64,000 bases of DNA. Source: Microbacteriaceae bacterium (GTDB lineage: Bacteria; Actinomycetota; Actinomycetes; Actinomycetales; Microbacteriaceae). The translations under genes and the position numbers were made by a program. Within the stretch, counting starts at the first letter, position 1. Each line of letters starts with the position of its first letter. The notes below the pieces were generated by a model. It ran no database searches, was not told where the DNA came from, and worked only from the letters and a program-made list of their open reading frames with translations. The stretch spans positions 310,001-374,000 of the forward strand of contig WQZN01000002.1 of assembly GCA_009780695.1 (NCBI GenBank), given 5' to 3'. Below, in pieces: positions 25,333-33,710 of the stretch.

Positions 25333-25398
25333 ACGTTAGGCAGGGCGGATGCCTGAACACCAGCTAAAGAAAGTGATGCTGCATAAGCTGTGCTTATG
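25333..25398. promoter_or_regulatory. Divergent lysE/lysG promoter with palindrome over the lysG start
   Basis: On the minus strand TAACGT (25333-25338) serves lysE. On the plus strand TAAGCT (25384-25389) stands 6 nt before the lysG ATG. CATAAGCTGTGCTTATG (25382-25398) is a perfect 7-3-7 palindrome that spans this -10 box and ends on the start codon, a likely autorepression site for the LysR-type protein. Confidence 0.65.
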
Positions 25399-26295
25399 GT
25401 TGAGTTCCACCACGAGCAGCTCCGCACCCTCGTCGCCGTGATCGACGAGGGCACCTTCGACGCCGCGGCCGCACGGCTGCACATCACACCGTCGGCGGTC
25501 TCGCAGCGCATGAAGGCGCTCGAGCAGGCGGCGGGCGCGGTGCTCGTGCGGCGCAGCACGCCGGTCGGGACGACGGAGGCCGGCCTCGTGGTGCTGCGAC
25601 ACGCCCGCAAGCTGCAGCTGCTCGGCGTCGACCTCGCGCGCGAGCTCGGCGAGTCCGGGCGCGAGGGCGGGGCGCTCTCGCTGCCGATCGCCGTCAACGC
25701 CGACTCGCTCGCGACCTGGTTCCTCGACGCGCTGCTGACCTTCGCACCGCGCGCGGACCTCGTGTTCGACATCCGCCGCGACGACCAGGAGCACACGCTC
25801 GAGCTGCTGCGCTCGGGCGAGGTCGCGGCGGCCGTGACGAGCGTGGCCGAGCCGGTGCAGGGCGCCGTCAGCGTGCGACTCGGCGCGATGCGCTACCGGG
25901 CGGTGTGCAGCCCGGCCTATGTCGAGGCCCACCTCGGCGGCGAGGCGCACGTGCGGCGCATCGCGAACGCCCCGTTCCTCGACTTCGACCGGAAGGACAT
26001 GCTGCAGCACCGGCTGTACCGCGAGGTCGTCGGCGGCCGCGAGGTGCAGGCGCCGCGGCACTACATCCCGACCACCGAGGACTTCGCGCGCGCCGTCATG
26101 GGCGGCCTCGGCTGGGGTCTGCTGCCTGACCAGCAGTGCGCGGCTCAGCTCGCGAGCGGCGAGCTCGTGCGCCTCGCGGGAACGAAGGACATCCGCCTGC
26201 CGCTCTACTGGCAGCGCTGGTCGCTCGCGTCGGGGGTGCTCGACGAGGTGACCGACGCGGTGCGTGCTGCCGCCCGCGCGAGCCTGCTGCGTTAG
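25396..26295 (+). CDS. lysG: LysR-family regulator LysG/ArgP
   Basis: 299 aa from ATG 25396. The winged HTH is at the N-terminus: LRTLVAVIDEGTFDAAAARL, HITPSAVSQRMKALEQAAG and VLVRRSTPVGTTEAG. The effector domain begins near 90 (LPIAVNADSLATWFLDALLT) and includes FDIRRDDQEHTLELLRSGEV, as in ArgP/LysG (IciA) proteins. A GTG two codons upstream is possible, but the TAAGCT box 6 nt before ATG 25396 points to a leaderless ATG. It should sense lysine and/or arginine and activate the divergent lysE. Confidence 0.92.
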   Translation: MVEFHHEQLRTLVAVIDEGTFDAAAARLHITPSAVSQRMKALEQAAGAVLVRRSTPVGTTEAGLVVLRHARKLQLLGVDLARELGESGREGGALSLPIAVNADSLATWFLDALLTFAPRADLVFDIRRDDQEHTLELLRSGEVAAAVTSVAEPVQGAVSVRLGAMRYRAVCSPAYVEAHLGGEAHVRRIANAPFLDFDRKDMLQHRLYREVVGGREVQAPRHYIPTTEDFARAVMGGLGWGLLPDQQCAAQLASGELVRLAGTKDIRLPLYWQRWSLASGVLDEVTDAVRAAARASLLR

Positions 26296-26304
26296 CCTGG
26301 CCGC

Positions 26305-27024
26305 ATGGTGCCCGAGGCTCTGCTGCTCGACTTCGACGGCACGCTGGTCGACTGGTTCGCGGCTCTCGAATCCGGTGTCGAGGTCGCCGCCGAGCACTTC
26401 GCGCGCGAGCACGGCCTCGACCCGCGCGAGGTCGCCCGGCGCACGCTCGCCTTCGAAGCCGAGGTCTTCGAGGCGCACGTCGACGGCTGGTGCCTCGGCG
26501 ACGTCGGCGCGTTCGAGCTGCACAGCGCGGTGTGGCGCCGCGCGCACGAGGAGTTCGGCGTCGAGGCGCGCTCCACCGACGCGCTCGCGCACGTGCACTG
26601 GCAGGCCGAGCTCGCCGCGATGCGCGCCTATGACGATGTGGCGCAGCTGCTGCGGGCTACGGCGGCGCACGGCATCCGCACGGCCCTCGTCACCAACGGC
26701 CCGGGGCCGGTGCAGCGCGCGAAACTCGACAGGGTCGGGCTGACGGATGCCTTCGACGCGGTGCTCGTCTCCGCCGAGGTCGGCTCGGCCAAGCCCGATG
26801 CCCGCATCTTCCACGCCGCCCTCGCCGAGCTCGGTGTCGCACCTGAGAACGCGTGGCACGTCGGCGACACGCTCGCCTTCGACATCGCGGGTGCGCGTGC
26901 CGCGGGCGTCGGCGCCGTGTGGCTGAACCGTGGCGGCCTCGAGCGCGGCGCGCACGAGGCCGAACCCCACCACGAGATCGCGGCGCTGCACGAGCTGACC
27001 GCGCTGTTCGCGCGCGCGGCCTGA
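26305..27024 (+). CDS. HAD-superfamily hydrolase (haloacid dehalogenase-like)
   Basis: 239 aa. Motif I is [12 protein letters not shown] (nucleophile D9, acid D11), motif II LVTNGPG, motif III a Lys in [11 protein letters not shown], and motif [19 protein letters not shown] large helical cap lies between motifs I and II, as in the 2-haloacid dehalogenase/YjjG branch. It probably acts as a phosphatase on a small metabolite. TAGCCT at 26293-26298 stands 6 nt before ATG 26305 (leaderless). The next gene starts 4 nt after the stop. Confidence 0.9.
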   Translation: MVPEALLLDFDGTLVDWFAALESGVEVAAEHFAREHGLDPREVARRTLAFEAEVFEAHVDGWCLGDVGAFELHSAVWRRAHEEFGVEARSTDALAHVHWQAELAAMRAYDDVAQLLRATAAHGIRTALVTNGPGPVQRAKLDRVGLTDAFDAVLVSAEVGSAKPDARIFHAALAELGVAPENAWHVGDTLAFDIAGARAAGVGAVWLNRGGLERGAHEAEPHHEIAALHELTALFARAA

Positions 27025-27028
27025 GCGG

Positions 27029-27832
27029 GTGGGCGCGTTGGCAGTGGCGGGCATGGCGGGGGCGGATGCCGGCATCGAGCTGCGGGGCCTGAGCAAGTCC
27101 TTCCCGCTCGGACGCGGCACGGTGCACGCGATCGACGGCGTCGGCCTCGCGACGCGCCGGGGCTCCTTCGTTGCACTCGTGGGGCCGTCGGGGAGCGGCA
27201 AGTCGACGATCCTGCGCATCCTCGCGGGCCTCGAGGACGCCGACACGGGGCAGGCGCTCATCCACGGCGACACCGCCGCCGCGGTGCGCTCTGCGCACCG
27301 GCTGGGCGTCGCGTTCCAGGACCCGGCGCTGCTGCCCTGGCGCACGGTCGCCGCGAACATCCGCCTGCCGCTCGAGCTCGCCGGGCGCACCCCCGCCGCG
27401 GGCGAGATCGACGCGCTCATCGACGTCGTGGGGCTCACCGGTTTCGCTCGGGCGAAGCCGGGTCAGCTCTCGGGCGGCATGCGTCAGCGCGTCTCGATCG
27501 CGCGGGCGCTCGTCTTACAGCCCGAGGCATTGCTGCTCGACGAGCCGTTCGGCGCGCTCGACGACATGACCCGCCGCCGCATGAACCTCGAGCTGCAGCG
27601 CATCGTGACGGCGCGGCCGGCGACGACCCTCATGGTCACGCACGGCATCGCCGAGGCGGTGTTCCTGTCCGACACGGTCGCCGTGATGAGCCCGCGCCCG
27701 GGGCGGATCGTCGAGCTCGTCGACATCGACCTGCCGCGGCCGCGCACGCCCGAGCTGCTCGGCAGCCCGGAGTTCCATGCCTATTGCGACCGCCTCACCG
27801 CGCTGCTGTTCGACGCCGAGCGCGCGGGCTGA
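27029..27832 (+). CDS. Orphan ABC transporter ATP-binding protein (SsuB/TauB type)
   Basis: 267 aa from GTG 27029; ATG 27053, eight codons later, is an alternative start. Walker [10 protein letters not shown] is at residues 52-60, the Q-loop [16 protein letters not shown] near 97-112, the signature LSGGM at 147-151, and Walker B with [12 protein letters not shown] at 168-179; then [22 protein letters not shown] is typical of nitrate/sulfonate/taurine-type importers. No permease or binding protein is nearby, which is unusual; they may be elsewhere, or the gene may be a leftover. It lies 4 nt after the HAD gene, so the two may be cotranscribed. Confidence 0.92.
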   Translation: MGALAVAGMAGADAGIELRGLSKSFPLGRGTVHAIDGVGLATRRGSFVALVGPSGSGKSTILRILAGLEDADTGQALIHGDTAAAVRSAHRLGVAFQDPALLPWRTVAANIRLPLELAGRTPAAGEIDALIDVVGLTGFARAKPGQLSGGMRQRVSIARALVLQPEALLLDEPFGALDDMTRRRMNLELQRIVTARPATTLMVTHGIAEAVFLSDTVAVMSPRPGRIVELVDIDLPRPRTPELLGSPEFHAYCDRLTALLFDAERAG

Positions 27833-27883
27833 GCCGCGCGGGGTCGCCGGGGGAGTCGCCGCCGCCCCGCTAGGGTGGGCGGC

Positions 27884-28624
27884 GTGACCACGACGACGTG
27901 TGTGCTGATCTTCGACTTCGACGGCACGGTGAGCCTCGGCGACGAGCCCGTGATCGCCTTCGCGCGGCACCTCGACGAGGAATCGGGCAGTGCGAGCGGC
28001 CTCATCACGCGCACGATCTCGCGCTTCCTGACCGCCGACGGCCGCATCGGCGCAGCGCTCGACGGGCTGACCGACGCCGACCCGGTCTATCTCGCGCTGC
28101 ACGTCGTCGACGGCAGCGTCGACGGCTATTACGCGGCGCAGCGTCTCGCGGGGCTGCTCGGGGTGGCATCCGACCGCATCGACGCGGCCTACGAGGCCAG
28201 TCGCGCCGATCTCGCCGACGGGCTCATCTCGACCCGTGCACCCGAGGGCTTCGGATCGTTTCTGGCTGCGTTCCCGGCATCCGCCCACCGCGTCCTGGTC
28301 TCCAACTCGCCCGCGAACGGCCTCACCGAGCAGATCGACAAACTCGGCCTGACCCGCTCGTTCGACGAGGTCGTCACGAGCGCGAACAAGCCGAGCGGGC
28401 TGCCTGCGATCGCCGAGCGGATCCTCGCCGAGCGCGATGTGCCGCCGTCGCGCCTCGTCTCGGTCGGCGACGTGTGGGTCAACGACCTCGCGCCCGTCGC
28501 GCCGCTCGGAGCGCTGACGGCGCTGATCGATCGGATGCCGGTGCCCGACGGTGCCGAGCCCACCGTGCGCGCGCCCCACATCGAAGAGCTCTACCCCTGG
28601 CTGCTGGAACAGGCCCGTTCCTAG
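27884..28624 (+). CDS. HAD-like phosphatase (phosphoserine phosphatase-like fold)
   Basis: 246 aa from GTG 27884. Motif I is LIFDFDGTVSLGD (D11, D13). A helical cap follows, then RVLVSNSPANGL (motif II), VTSANKPSGLPAI (motif III Lys) and VSVGDVWVNDLAPVA (motif IV). TAGGGT at 27871-27876 stands 7 nt before the GTG, one of the clearest leaderless promoters here; it also decides against a GTG three codons upstream. Substrate not recognisable. A helix-rich C-terminus ends LYPWLLEQARS. Confidence 0.88.
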   Translation: MTTTTCVLIFDFDGTVSLGDEPVIAFARHLDEESGSASGLITRTISRFLTADGRIGAALDGLTDADPVYLALHVVDGSVDGYYAAQRLAGLLGVASDRIDAAYEASRADLADGLISTRAPEGFGSFLAAFPASAHRVLVSNSPANGLTEQIDKLGLTRSFDEVVTSANKPSGLPAIAERILAERDVPPSRLVSVGDVWVNDLAPVAPLGALTALIDRMPVPDGAEPTVRAPHIEELYPWLLEQARS

Positions 28625-28648
28625 CCGCGGGCTCGTGCGCCGCGGGGC

Positions 28649-29089
28649 TCAGCCGATCGGTGTGAGCACGAAGACCGGGATCAGCCGCAGGGTGTGCTGC
28701 TGGTACACGTCGTAGGCCGGCCACACCTCGAGGGCACGCGCCCACCAGGCATCCCGCTCGGCGCCCGGCTCGAGCTCGCGCGCGGTGTAGTCGAGCCTCA
28801 CGGCGCCGTCCTGCAGCTCGACGTGCGGGTTCTTCTTGAGGTTCGCGTACCAGGCGGGGTTCTCGGGGGCGCCGCCCTTCGACGCGATGACGGCGTACTC
28901 GCCGTCGTGCTCGACGCGCATGACGGGGGTCTTGCGCAGCTTGCCCGTCTTCGCGCCGCGGTTCGTGACCACGACGATCGGGGTGCCCTGCAGCTCGCCG
29001 GCCTCCGCGCCCTTGGATGCTTCGAACTTCTCGGCCTGGCTGCGCGCCCACTCGGCGACGCCCGGCTCGTACTCTCCCTCAAGCGGCAT
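28649..29089 (-). CDS. Deazaflavin (F420)-dependent nitroreductase-family protein
   Basis: A 146-aa split-barrel protein of the DDN/FDOR-A group. Typical segments are [40 protein letters not shown] and [20 protein letters not shown], with [20 protein letters not shown] near the end. The K-x-G-x-x-R-K-T-P and NPxWYxNL motifs mark F420-binding members. It likely reduces quinones or other small molecules with F420H2, implying that the host makes F420. TAGGCT (complement of 29096-29101) lies 6 nt before the ATG, and a second TAGGCT faces the divergent gene. Confidence 0.9.
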   Translation of the reverse strand: MPLEGEYEPGVAEWARSQAEKFEASKGAEAGELQGTPIVVVTNRGAKTGKLRKTPVMRVEHDGEYAVIASKGGAPENPAWYANLKKNPHVELQDGAVRLDYTARELEPGAERDAWWARALEVWPAYDVYQQHTLRLIPVFVLTPIG

Positions 29090-29143
29090 GAGGCGAGCCT
29101 AGACCGCTGCGCGTCGAATCGATTCGAGACTAGGCTCGAGGGC

Positions 29144-30193
29144 ATGGAATATCGCCAGCTCGGAGCATCGGGGCTCCGCGTCTCTACCCTCACCCTCGGC
29201 ACGATGGGCTACGGCGGCACCGGTTGGGCGACGCCCGTCGGCACGCTCGACACGGCCGACGCCCGCCGTCAGCTCGACCTCGCGAAGGACGCGGGCGTCA
29301 ACATCCTCGACACGGCGGATGTCTACTCGAACGGCCTGTCCGAGCAGATCCTCGGCGAGGCCCTCGCCGCCGACCGCGACGACTGGATCGTCGCCACCAA
29401 GGTGCGCATGACCATGGGCGACGGCCCGAACGAGGCCGGCGCGAGCCGGCACCACATCATCCGCGGAGCCGAGGCGAGCCTGCGCCGCCTGAAGACGGAC
29501 TACATCGACCTCTACCAGCTGCACGAGTGGGACGGTCGGACGCCGCTCGACGAGACCTGGGCCGCGCTCGACCACCTCGTGCAGTCGGGCAAGGTGCGCT
29601 ACACGGGCATCTCGAACTACACCGGGTGGCAGACGGTCAAGGCTGTCGCCGCCACCGAGAAGGGCGGCTTCGCGCGCCCCGTCGCGACGCAGGTGCACTA
29701 CTCGCCGCAGACGCGCGACATCGAGAACGAGGTCGTCCCCGCCGCGATCGACCAGGGTCTCGGCATCCTCGTCTGGAGCCCGCTCGCCGGCGGCCTGCTC
29801 TCGGGCAAGTACCGCCGCGGCCAGGCCGACCCCGAGGGCACGCGCCGCTTCCAGGGCTGGACGGAGCCGCCCGTCTATGACGAGAAGCTGCTCTACGATC
29901 TCATCGACCTGCTCGTCGAGATCGGCGACGGCCACGGCGTCTCGGCCGCTCAGGTCACGCTCGCGTGGCTGCTCGGCCGTCCGCAGATCAGCTCGCTGAT
30001 CATCGCCGGGCGCACCGACGAGCAGCTCGCCGACAACCTCGCGGCGGCATCCCTCGTGCTCGGCGACGACGAGCGCAAGCGCATCGACGACCTGACGCTG
30101 CCCGACCTGCGCTACCCGTACTGGCACCAGCGCAACACCTCGACCGACCGCCTTTCGGCGGCCGACTGGTCGCTCATCGGCCAGTACGTCTGA
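29144..30193 (+). CDS. Aldo/keto reductase
   Basis: A 349-aa TIM-barrel reductase. The catalytic tetrad is visible: D56 and Y61 (ILDTADVYSNG), K86 (WIVATKVRM) and H127 (YQLHEWDG). The C-terminal NADPH site includes LVWSPLAGGLLSGKYRRG and LIIAGRTDEQLADNLAA. It resembles the YajO/YghZ-type AKR group. ATG 29144 follows TAGGCT (29131-29136) by 7 nt, a leaderless start. Physiological substrate unknown; aldehyde detoxification or sugar metabolism are both possible. Downstream is a large palindrome at 30225-30300. Confidence 0.93.
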   Translation: MEYRQLGASGLRVSTLTLGTMGYGGTGWATPVGTLDTADARRQLDLAKDAGVNILDTADVYSNGLSEQILGEALAADRDDWIVATKVRMTMGDGPNEAGASRHHIIRGAEASLRRLKTDYIDLYQLHEWDGRTPLDETWAALDHLVQSGKVRYTGISNYTGWQTVKAVAATEKGGFARPVATQVHYSPQTRDIENEVVPAAIDQGLGILVWSPLAGGLLSGKYRRGQADPEGTRRFQGWTEPPVYDEKLLYDLIDLLVEIGDGHGVSAAQVTLAWLLGRPQISSLIIAGRTDEQLADNLAAASLVLGDDERKRIDDLTLPDLRYPYWHQRNTSTDRLSAADWSLIGQYV

Positions 30194-30224
30194 CCCGTCG
30201 GGCCCGCCGGCACGGCCTGACCCT

Positions 30225-30300
30225 GTCGGGCACTTTTTCTACTGTGGGGCATATCGGATGCCGGCATCCGATATGCCCCACAGTCGGTTCTGTGCCCGGC
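30225..30300. repeat. Large nested inverted repeat between convergent genes
   Basis: Positions 30241-30284 form a perfect 44-bp palindrome with no loop bases; one half reads ACTGTGGGGCATATCGGATG followed by CC. Outside it, after 7 nt on each side, GTCGGGCAC (30225-30233) pairs with GTGCCCGGC (30292-30300), one G-T pair. The T-run (TTTTTCT, 30234-30240) lies before the palindrome on the plus strand and is not placed as in an intrinsic terminator. It may still stop transcription from both sides, or may be a mobile or protein-binding repeat. Confidence 0.85.
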
Positions 30301-30305
30301 GCGGG

Positions 30306-31112
30306 CTAAGCCGAGAGCGAGGCGAGCCAGTCCTTGACGGCGGGCAGGGCGTCGGGATGCCGTGGCGTCCGCCCGTGCGTCGCGCCGTCGAGCAGGCGCA
30401 CCCGGGTCTTGGGCAGCAGCGACTGCATCCGGGCCGCGGAGCGCACCCGCAGGTGGTCCTCGGTGCCGGCGACCATGAGCAGTGGCATGGGCAGTGTCGA
30501 GAGCGCATGCGCGGGCACGCCCGGGTCCTGCTCGGTCTTGCGCATGTAGGCGGCCAGCGCCTGCGGATCGTTCGCGAGCAGGGCCGCCGCGGTCGAGTTG
30601 TCGAGGGGGCGGCCCAGGTGCTCGGCCCAGCGGTCTACGAAGGCCTGCATGCCGCGGGCCACGAAGGTGTCGCCCACGCCGGGGAAGAACGTGGCGTCGA
30701 AGATGCCCTGCCCGCCGGTGCGCGGCGAGCCGCCGAGAGTCACGAGGCTCGCGAGCCGGCCCGGGTGCGTGTAGGCGATCTCGAAACCCACGCGCCCGCC
30801 GAGCGAGTAGCCGATGAGGTGCGCCTTCTCGACGTCGGCGGCCTCCATCACGGCGAGCACATCGCTGACGAACAGCGCCTGGTCGTAGGAGTCCTCGTCG
30901 AGCGGTTTGTCGCTGCGCCCGTGCCCGCGCAGATCGAGGGTGATGACCTTGTGCGTCGCCTGCAGCTCGCGCACCCAGCCGAAGCCGCGCCAGATCGCCT
31001 GCGTCAGCGCGGTGCCGTGCACGAGCACGACGGCCGGCGCCCCGGGCGATCCCTCCCCGAACACGCGATAGGCGATGCTGCTGCCGTCGAGGGGGTTCTC
31101 CACCAGGTCCAC
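30306..31112 (-). CDS. Alpha/beta hydrolase
   Basis: 268 aa from GTG 31112. The oxyanion region VVLVHGTALTQAIW, the LDLRGHGRSDKP turn and the nucleophile elbow GYSLGG (S103) are present, with D in VAGTEDHLRVR and H in LDGATHGRTP completing the triad. TACCGT (complement of 31119-31124) stands 6 nt before this GTG, so an upstream ATG at 31160 is not preferred; it would also overlap the promoter of the divergent gene. Substrate unknown: ester, lactone or epoxide hydrolysis are all possible for this fold. Confidence 0.88.
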   Translation of the reverse strand: MDLVENPLDGSSIAYRVFGEGSPGAPAVVLVHGTALTQAIWRGFGWVRELQATHKVITLDLRGHGRSDKPLDEDSYDQALFVSDVLAVMEAADVEKAHLIGYSLGGRVGFEIAYTHPGRLASLVTLGGSPRTGGQGIFDATFFPGVGDTFVARGMQAFVDRWAEHLGRPLDNSTAAALLANDPQALAAYMRKTEQDPGVPAHALSTLPMPLLMVAGTEDHLRVRSAARMQSLLPKTRVRLLDGATHGRTPRHPDALPAVKDWLASLSA

Positions 31113-31180
31113 AGGGCTACGGTAGCCGCCGCAGTTCGTCGAGACGCATGCACCGATCATGCCCCGATAGCCTTGAGCAC

Positions 31181-32221
31181 GTGGCGCGCGCAGTCATCCT
31201 CGGCGGAACCGGTGTGATCGGTCGCGCGATCGCGACCCGGTTGCTGGCCGCAGGCTGGCAGGTCGACGCGACCGGCCGCGACGCGGCGCACGTGCCCGAC
31301 GAGCTCGCGCAGGCGGCGGGGTTCTCGTTCTTCCCGAGCGATCGAACGGATGCCAGGGCGCTGCGCTCCGTGATCGGCGACGGCGCCGAGCTCGTGGTCG
31401 ACTGCCTCGCCTTCACTGAGGCCGACGCGCTGACCGTGGCCCCGTTCCTCGGCGACGCCGACTCGGCCGTAATGATCTCCACGAAGGCGGTCTACGTCGA
31501 CGAGTTCGGCAACCACGGCAACTCCCTGGTCAAGGCGGTGTTCCCGCTGCCGATCCGCGAGGTCGATGCGACCGTCGCGCCCGGCCGCGGCGACGCGACG
31601 GGTCGCGACGGCTACGGCGCGAACCGCGTCGCCGCCGAGAACACGCTGCTCGACTCGGGCCTGCCCGTCACGGTGCTGCGCGCCGGCCGCGTGCACGGCG
31701 CCGGCGCGGCGCGCCCGCGCGAGTGGGCGTTCCTGAGGCGCGCGCTCGACGGGCGCGAGCAGCTCGCCCTCGCGCACAAGGGGGCAGGCGGCGACCACAC
31801 GACCGCGGCGGCGAACGTCGCCTCGCTCGTCGAGCTGGTGGCGGGGCATCCCGCGACCCGCGTCCTCAACGTCGCCGATGAGGATGCCCCGACGGGCCTC
31901 GAGATCGCGCAGACGATCGCGGCCCACGTCGGCCACCGCTTCGAGCCCGAGCTGCTCGACGACGACGTCGACCCCGTTTACGGCGCGCACCCGTGGGATG
32001 TCGTGCCGCCCGTCGTCCTCGACCTCACCACCGCCCGCGGCCTCGGCTGGCAGCCGCAGACCTACGCCGCCACCGTCGGCGCCGAGCTCGACTGGCTGCT
32101 GCGGGAACACGAGCTCGGGCACACGGGTTATGCCGACGACCCCTATTTCGCGCCGTTCCTCGACTATCGGCTCGAGGACGCCTACCTGCTGCTCCGCAAC
32201 CTCGAGAAGCGCGTCGTGTGA
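31181..32221 (+). CDS. NAD-dependent epimerase/dehydratase-family protein
   Basis: 346 aa from GTG 31181. An N-terminal Rossmann fold opens with AVILGGTGVIGRAIATRLL (GGTGVIG at residues 8-14). Extended-SDR features follow: DCLAFTEADALTVAPFLG, ISTKAVYVDEFGNHG, YGANRVAAENTLLDSGLPVT and LRAGRVHGAGAARPREWAFL. Tyr in DGYGANR takes the place of the usual YxxxK Tyr, but the Lys is replaced by Arg, so classical catalysis is uncertain. TAGCCT at 31168-31173 lies 7 nt before the GTG (leaderless). Substrate unknown; nucleotide sugar or isoflavone-type reductions are possible. Confidence 0.82.
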   Translation: MARAVILGGTGVIGRAIATRLLAAGWQVDATGRDAAHVPDELAQAAGFSFFPSDRTDARALRSVIGDGAELVVDCLAFTEADALTVAPFLGDADSAVMISTKAVYVDEFGNHGNSLVKAVFPLPIREVDATVAPGRGDATGRDGYGANRVAAENTLLDSGLPVTVLRAGRVHGAGAARPREWAFLRRALDGREQLALAHKGAGGDHTTAAANVASLVELVAGHPATRVLNVADEDAPTGLEIAQTIAAHVGHRFEPELLDDDVDPVYGAHPWDVVPPVVLDLTTARGLGWQPQTYAATVGAELDWLLREHELGHTGYADDPYFAPFLDYRLEDAYLLLRNLEKRVV

Positions 32222-32252
32222 TGCAGTGCCGAGACGGAAAGAGAGACCCTCG

Positions 32253-32933
32253 ATGACCCCGCCCCTCCGCGTCACCGTCAGCTCGACTCCGCCGGGCATC
32301 GAGCCGTCCGAGCACGGTTCCGCCAACAAGGCGAAGCTCGTGCTGGTGCGCCACGGCGAGACCGAGTGGAGCCTCTCCGGCCGGCACACGAGCGTCACCG
32401 ACCTGCCGCTGACGGCCGAGGGCGAGCGCGAGGCGACCGCCATCCGCGATGCCTTCCAGGGGCGCCCGTTCGGTCTCGTGCTCTCGAGCCCGCGCCGGCG
32501 TGCGATCCACACGGCCGAGCTCGCGGGCTACGGCGACCAGGTGCAGGTCGACGAGAACCTCGCCGAGTTCGACTACGGCGCCTACGAGGGCCTGACGACG
32601 CCCGACATCATCGTCCAGCGCGGCCTGTCGTGGAACCTGTGGCGCAACGGCGTGCCCGCGGGCGCGACGCCCGGCGAGTCGGCGGCCGACGTGCAGCAGC
32701 GCGCCAAGCGCGTGATCGCGCGGGCGCTCGAGACGATGTGGCGGGGTGAGGATGTCGTGGCTTTCGCCCACGGCCATTTCCTGCGTGCGATGGCCGCCGC
32801 CTGGCTCGGCCTGCGCCCTGTGGACGCCCAGGCCTTCTCGCTCTCGACGGCGACGGTCAGCGTCCTCGGCTTCGAGCACGCGCAGCCGGTCGTCGTGCGC
32901 TGGAACACCCCTCCGGGTGGCTTCCAGTTCTGA
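32253..32933 (+). CDS. Histidine phosphatase (phosphoglycerate mutase-like)
   Basis: 226 aa. The catalytic RHG is LVRHGETEWSLSGRHT (R33, H34, G35), followed by LPLTAEGEREA, LVLSSPRRRAIHTAELAGYG, EFDYGAYEG and the second His in VVAFAHGHFLRAMAA. It fits the CobC/GpmB-type phosphatase branch. A roughly 20-residue N-terminal extension precedes the fold. ATG 32253 lies 32 nt after the epimerase stop, with GGAAAGAGAGA upstream, so the two genes are probably cotranscribed. Substrate not deducible. Confidence 0.9.
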   Translation: MTPPLRVTVSSTPPGIEPSEHGSANKAKLVLVRHGETEWSLSGRHTSVTDLPLTAEGEREATAIRDAFQGRPFGLVLSSPRRRAIHTAELAGYGDQVQVDENLAEFDYGAYEGLTTPDIIVQRGLSWNLWRNGVPAGATPGESAADVQQRAKRVIARALETMWRGEDVVAFAHGHFLRAMAAAWLGLRPVDAQAFSLSTATVSVLGFEHAQPVVVRWNTPPGGFQF

Positions 32934-32948
32934 CCTCCCCAGCCCCGA

Positions 32949-33014
32949 TGCGCTGAACGGCGCGAACTGCGCGGTGCGGCAGGCCGTCCGACACAGGTCG
33001 CGCCGTTCAGCGCA
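32949..33014. terminator. Long stem-loop between convergent genes, likely bidirectional terminator
   Basis: TGCGCTGAACGGCGCGA (32949-32965) and TCGCGCCGTTCAGCGCA (32998-33014) form a perfect 17-bp stem around a 32-nt loop that is itself GC-rich. It fills the gap between the stops of the phosphatase and the MBL gene. There is no T-run on either side, so function as an intrinsic terminator is uncertain. Confidence 0.65.
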
Positions 33015-33029
33015 GGTGAGTGGGAAGGG

Positions 33030-33671
33030 TCAGAGCTCGACGGTGTCGCCCACGGCGATGTCGAGCAGGCTGCCGCCGTTCTGCGCGGCGGCCCAGCCGA
33101 TGCGCGCCGAGGCCATCTGCTTGCCGAGGTCGGAGTTGATCATCTCGTGCGTCGGGAAGGCGCGGCGCGGCTTGACCGCGAGCACGTAGTCGATCACCTC
33201 GCCGACCTTGAGCCACGGGGCGCTCGACGGCGTCGCGAGCACGTCGACCTCGACGCCCTCGGGCACGGTGAACGAGTCGCCGGGGTAGTAGACGGCGCCG
33301 CCGTCGACCGAGACGCCGACGTTGTCGACGAGCGGGATGGACGAGTGGATGACGGCGTGCCGGCCGCCGAAGAACTCCAGCGCGAAGGGCCCGGCCTGGG
33401 CCGTGTCGCCGGCCGCCACCGCGGTGACGTCGAAGCCCTGCGCGGCATCCTTGACGCCCTGCGGGCCATAGATCGGCACACCGGGGTTCGCGTCGACGAC
33501 GGCCTGCAGATGCGGGGCGTCCCAGTGATCGCCGTGCTCGTGGGTGATGACGACGGCGGCGACCCCGCTCGCGTCGGGCAGCGGACGGGAGAAGCTGCCG
33601 GGGTCGACGACGAGCTTCGCGCCGTCCTTCTCGAGGATGAATGCAGCGTGTTCGAGCTTCGTGATGCGCAT
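33030..33671 (-). CDS. MBL-fold metallo-hydrolase (UlaG-like)
   Basis: 213 aa. The metal-binding motif VITHEHGDHWD gives H44, H46, D48 and H49. Other parts are LEHAAFILEKDGAKLVVDPG near the start, EFFGGRHAVIH, YYPGDSFTVPEG and the C-terminal FPTHEMINSDLG. This is the short L-ascorbate-6-phosphate lactonase/YtnP-like layout rather than a true beta-lactamase. TAGCCT (complement of 33678-33683) lies 6 nt before the ATG (leaderless). Natural substrate unknown. Confidence 0.9.
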   Translation of the reverse strand: MRITKLEHAAFILEKDGAKLVVDPGSFSRPLPDASGVAAVVITHEHGDHWDAPHLQAVVDANPGVPIYGPQGVKDAAQGFDVTAVAAGDTAQAGPFALEFFGGRHAVIHSSIPLVDNVGVSVDGGAVYYPGDSFTVPEGVEVDVLATPSSAPWLKVGEVIDYVLAVKPRRAFPTHEMINSDLGKQMASARIGWAAAQNGGSLLDIAVGDTVEL

Positions 33672-33710
33672 GTTGCCAGGCTAGGCCGTGGTGCATCAGG
33701 ATGAGGAGCC

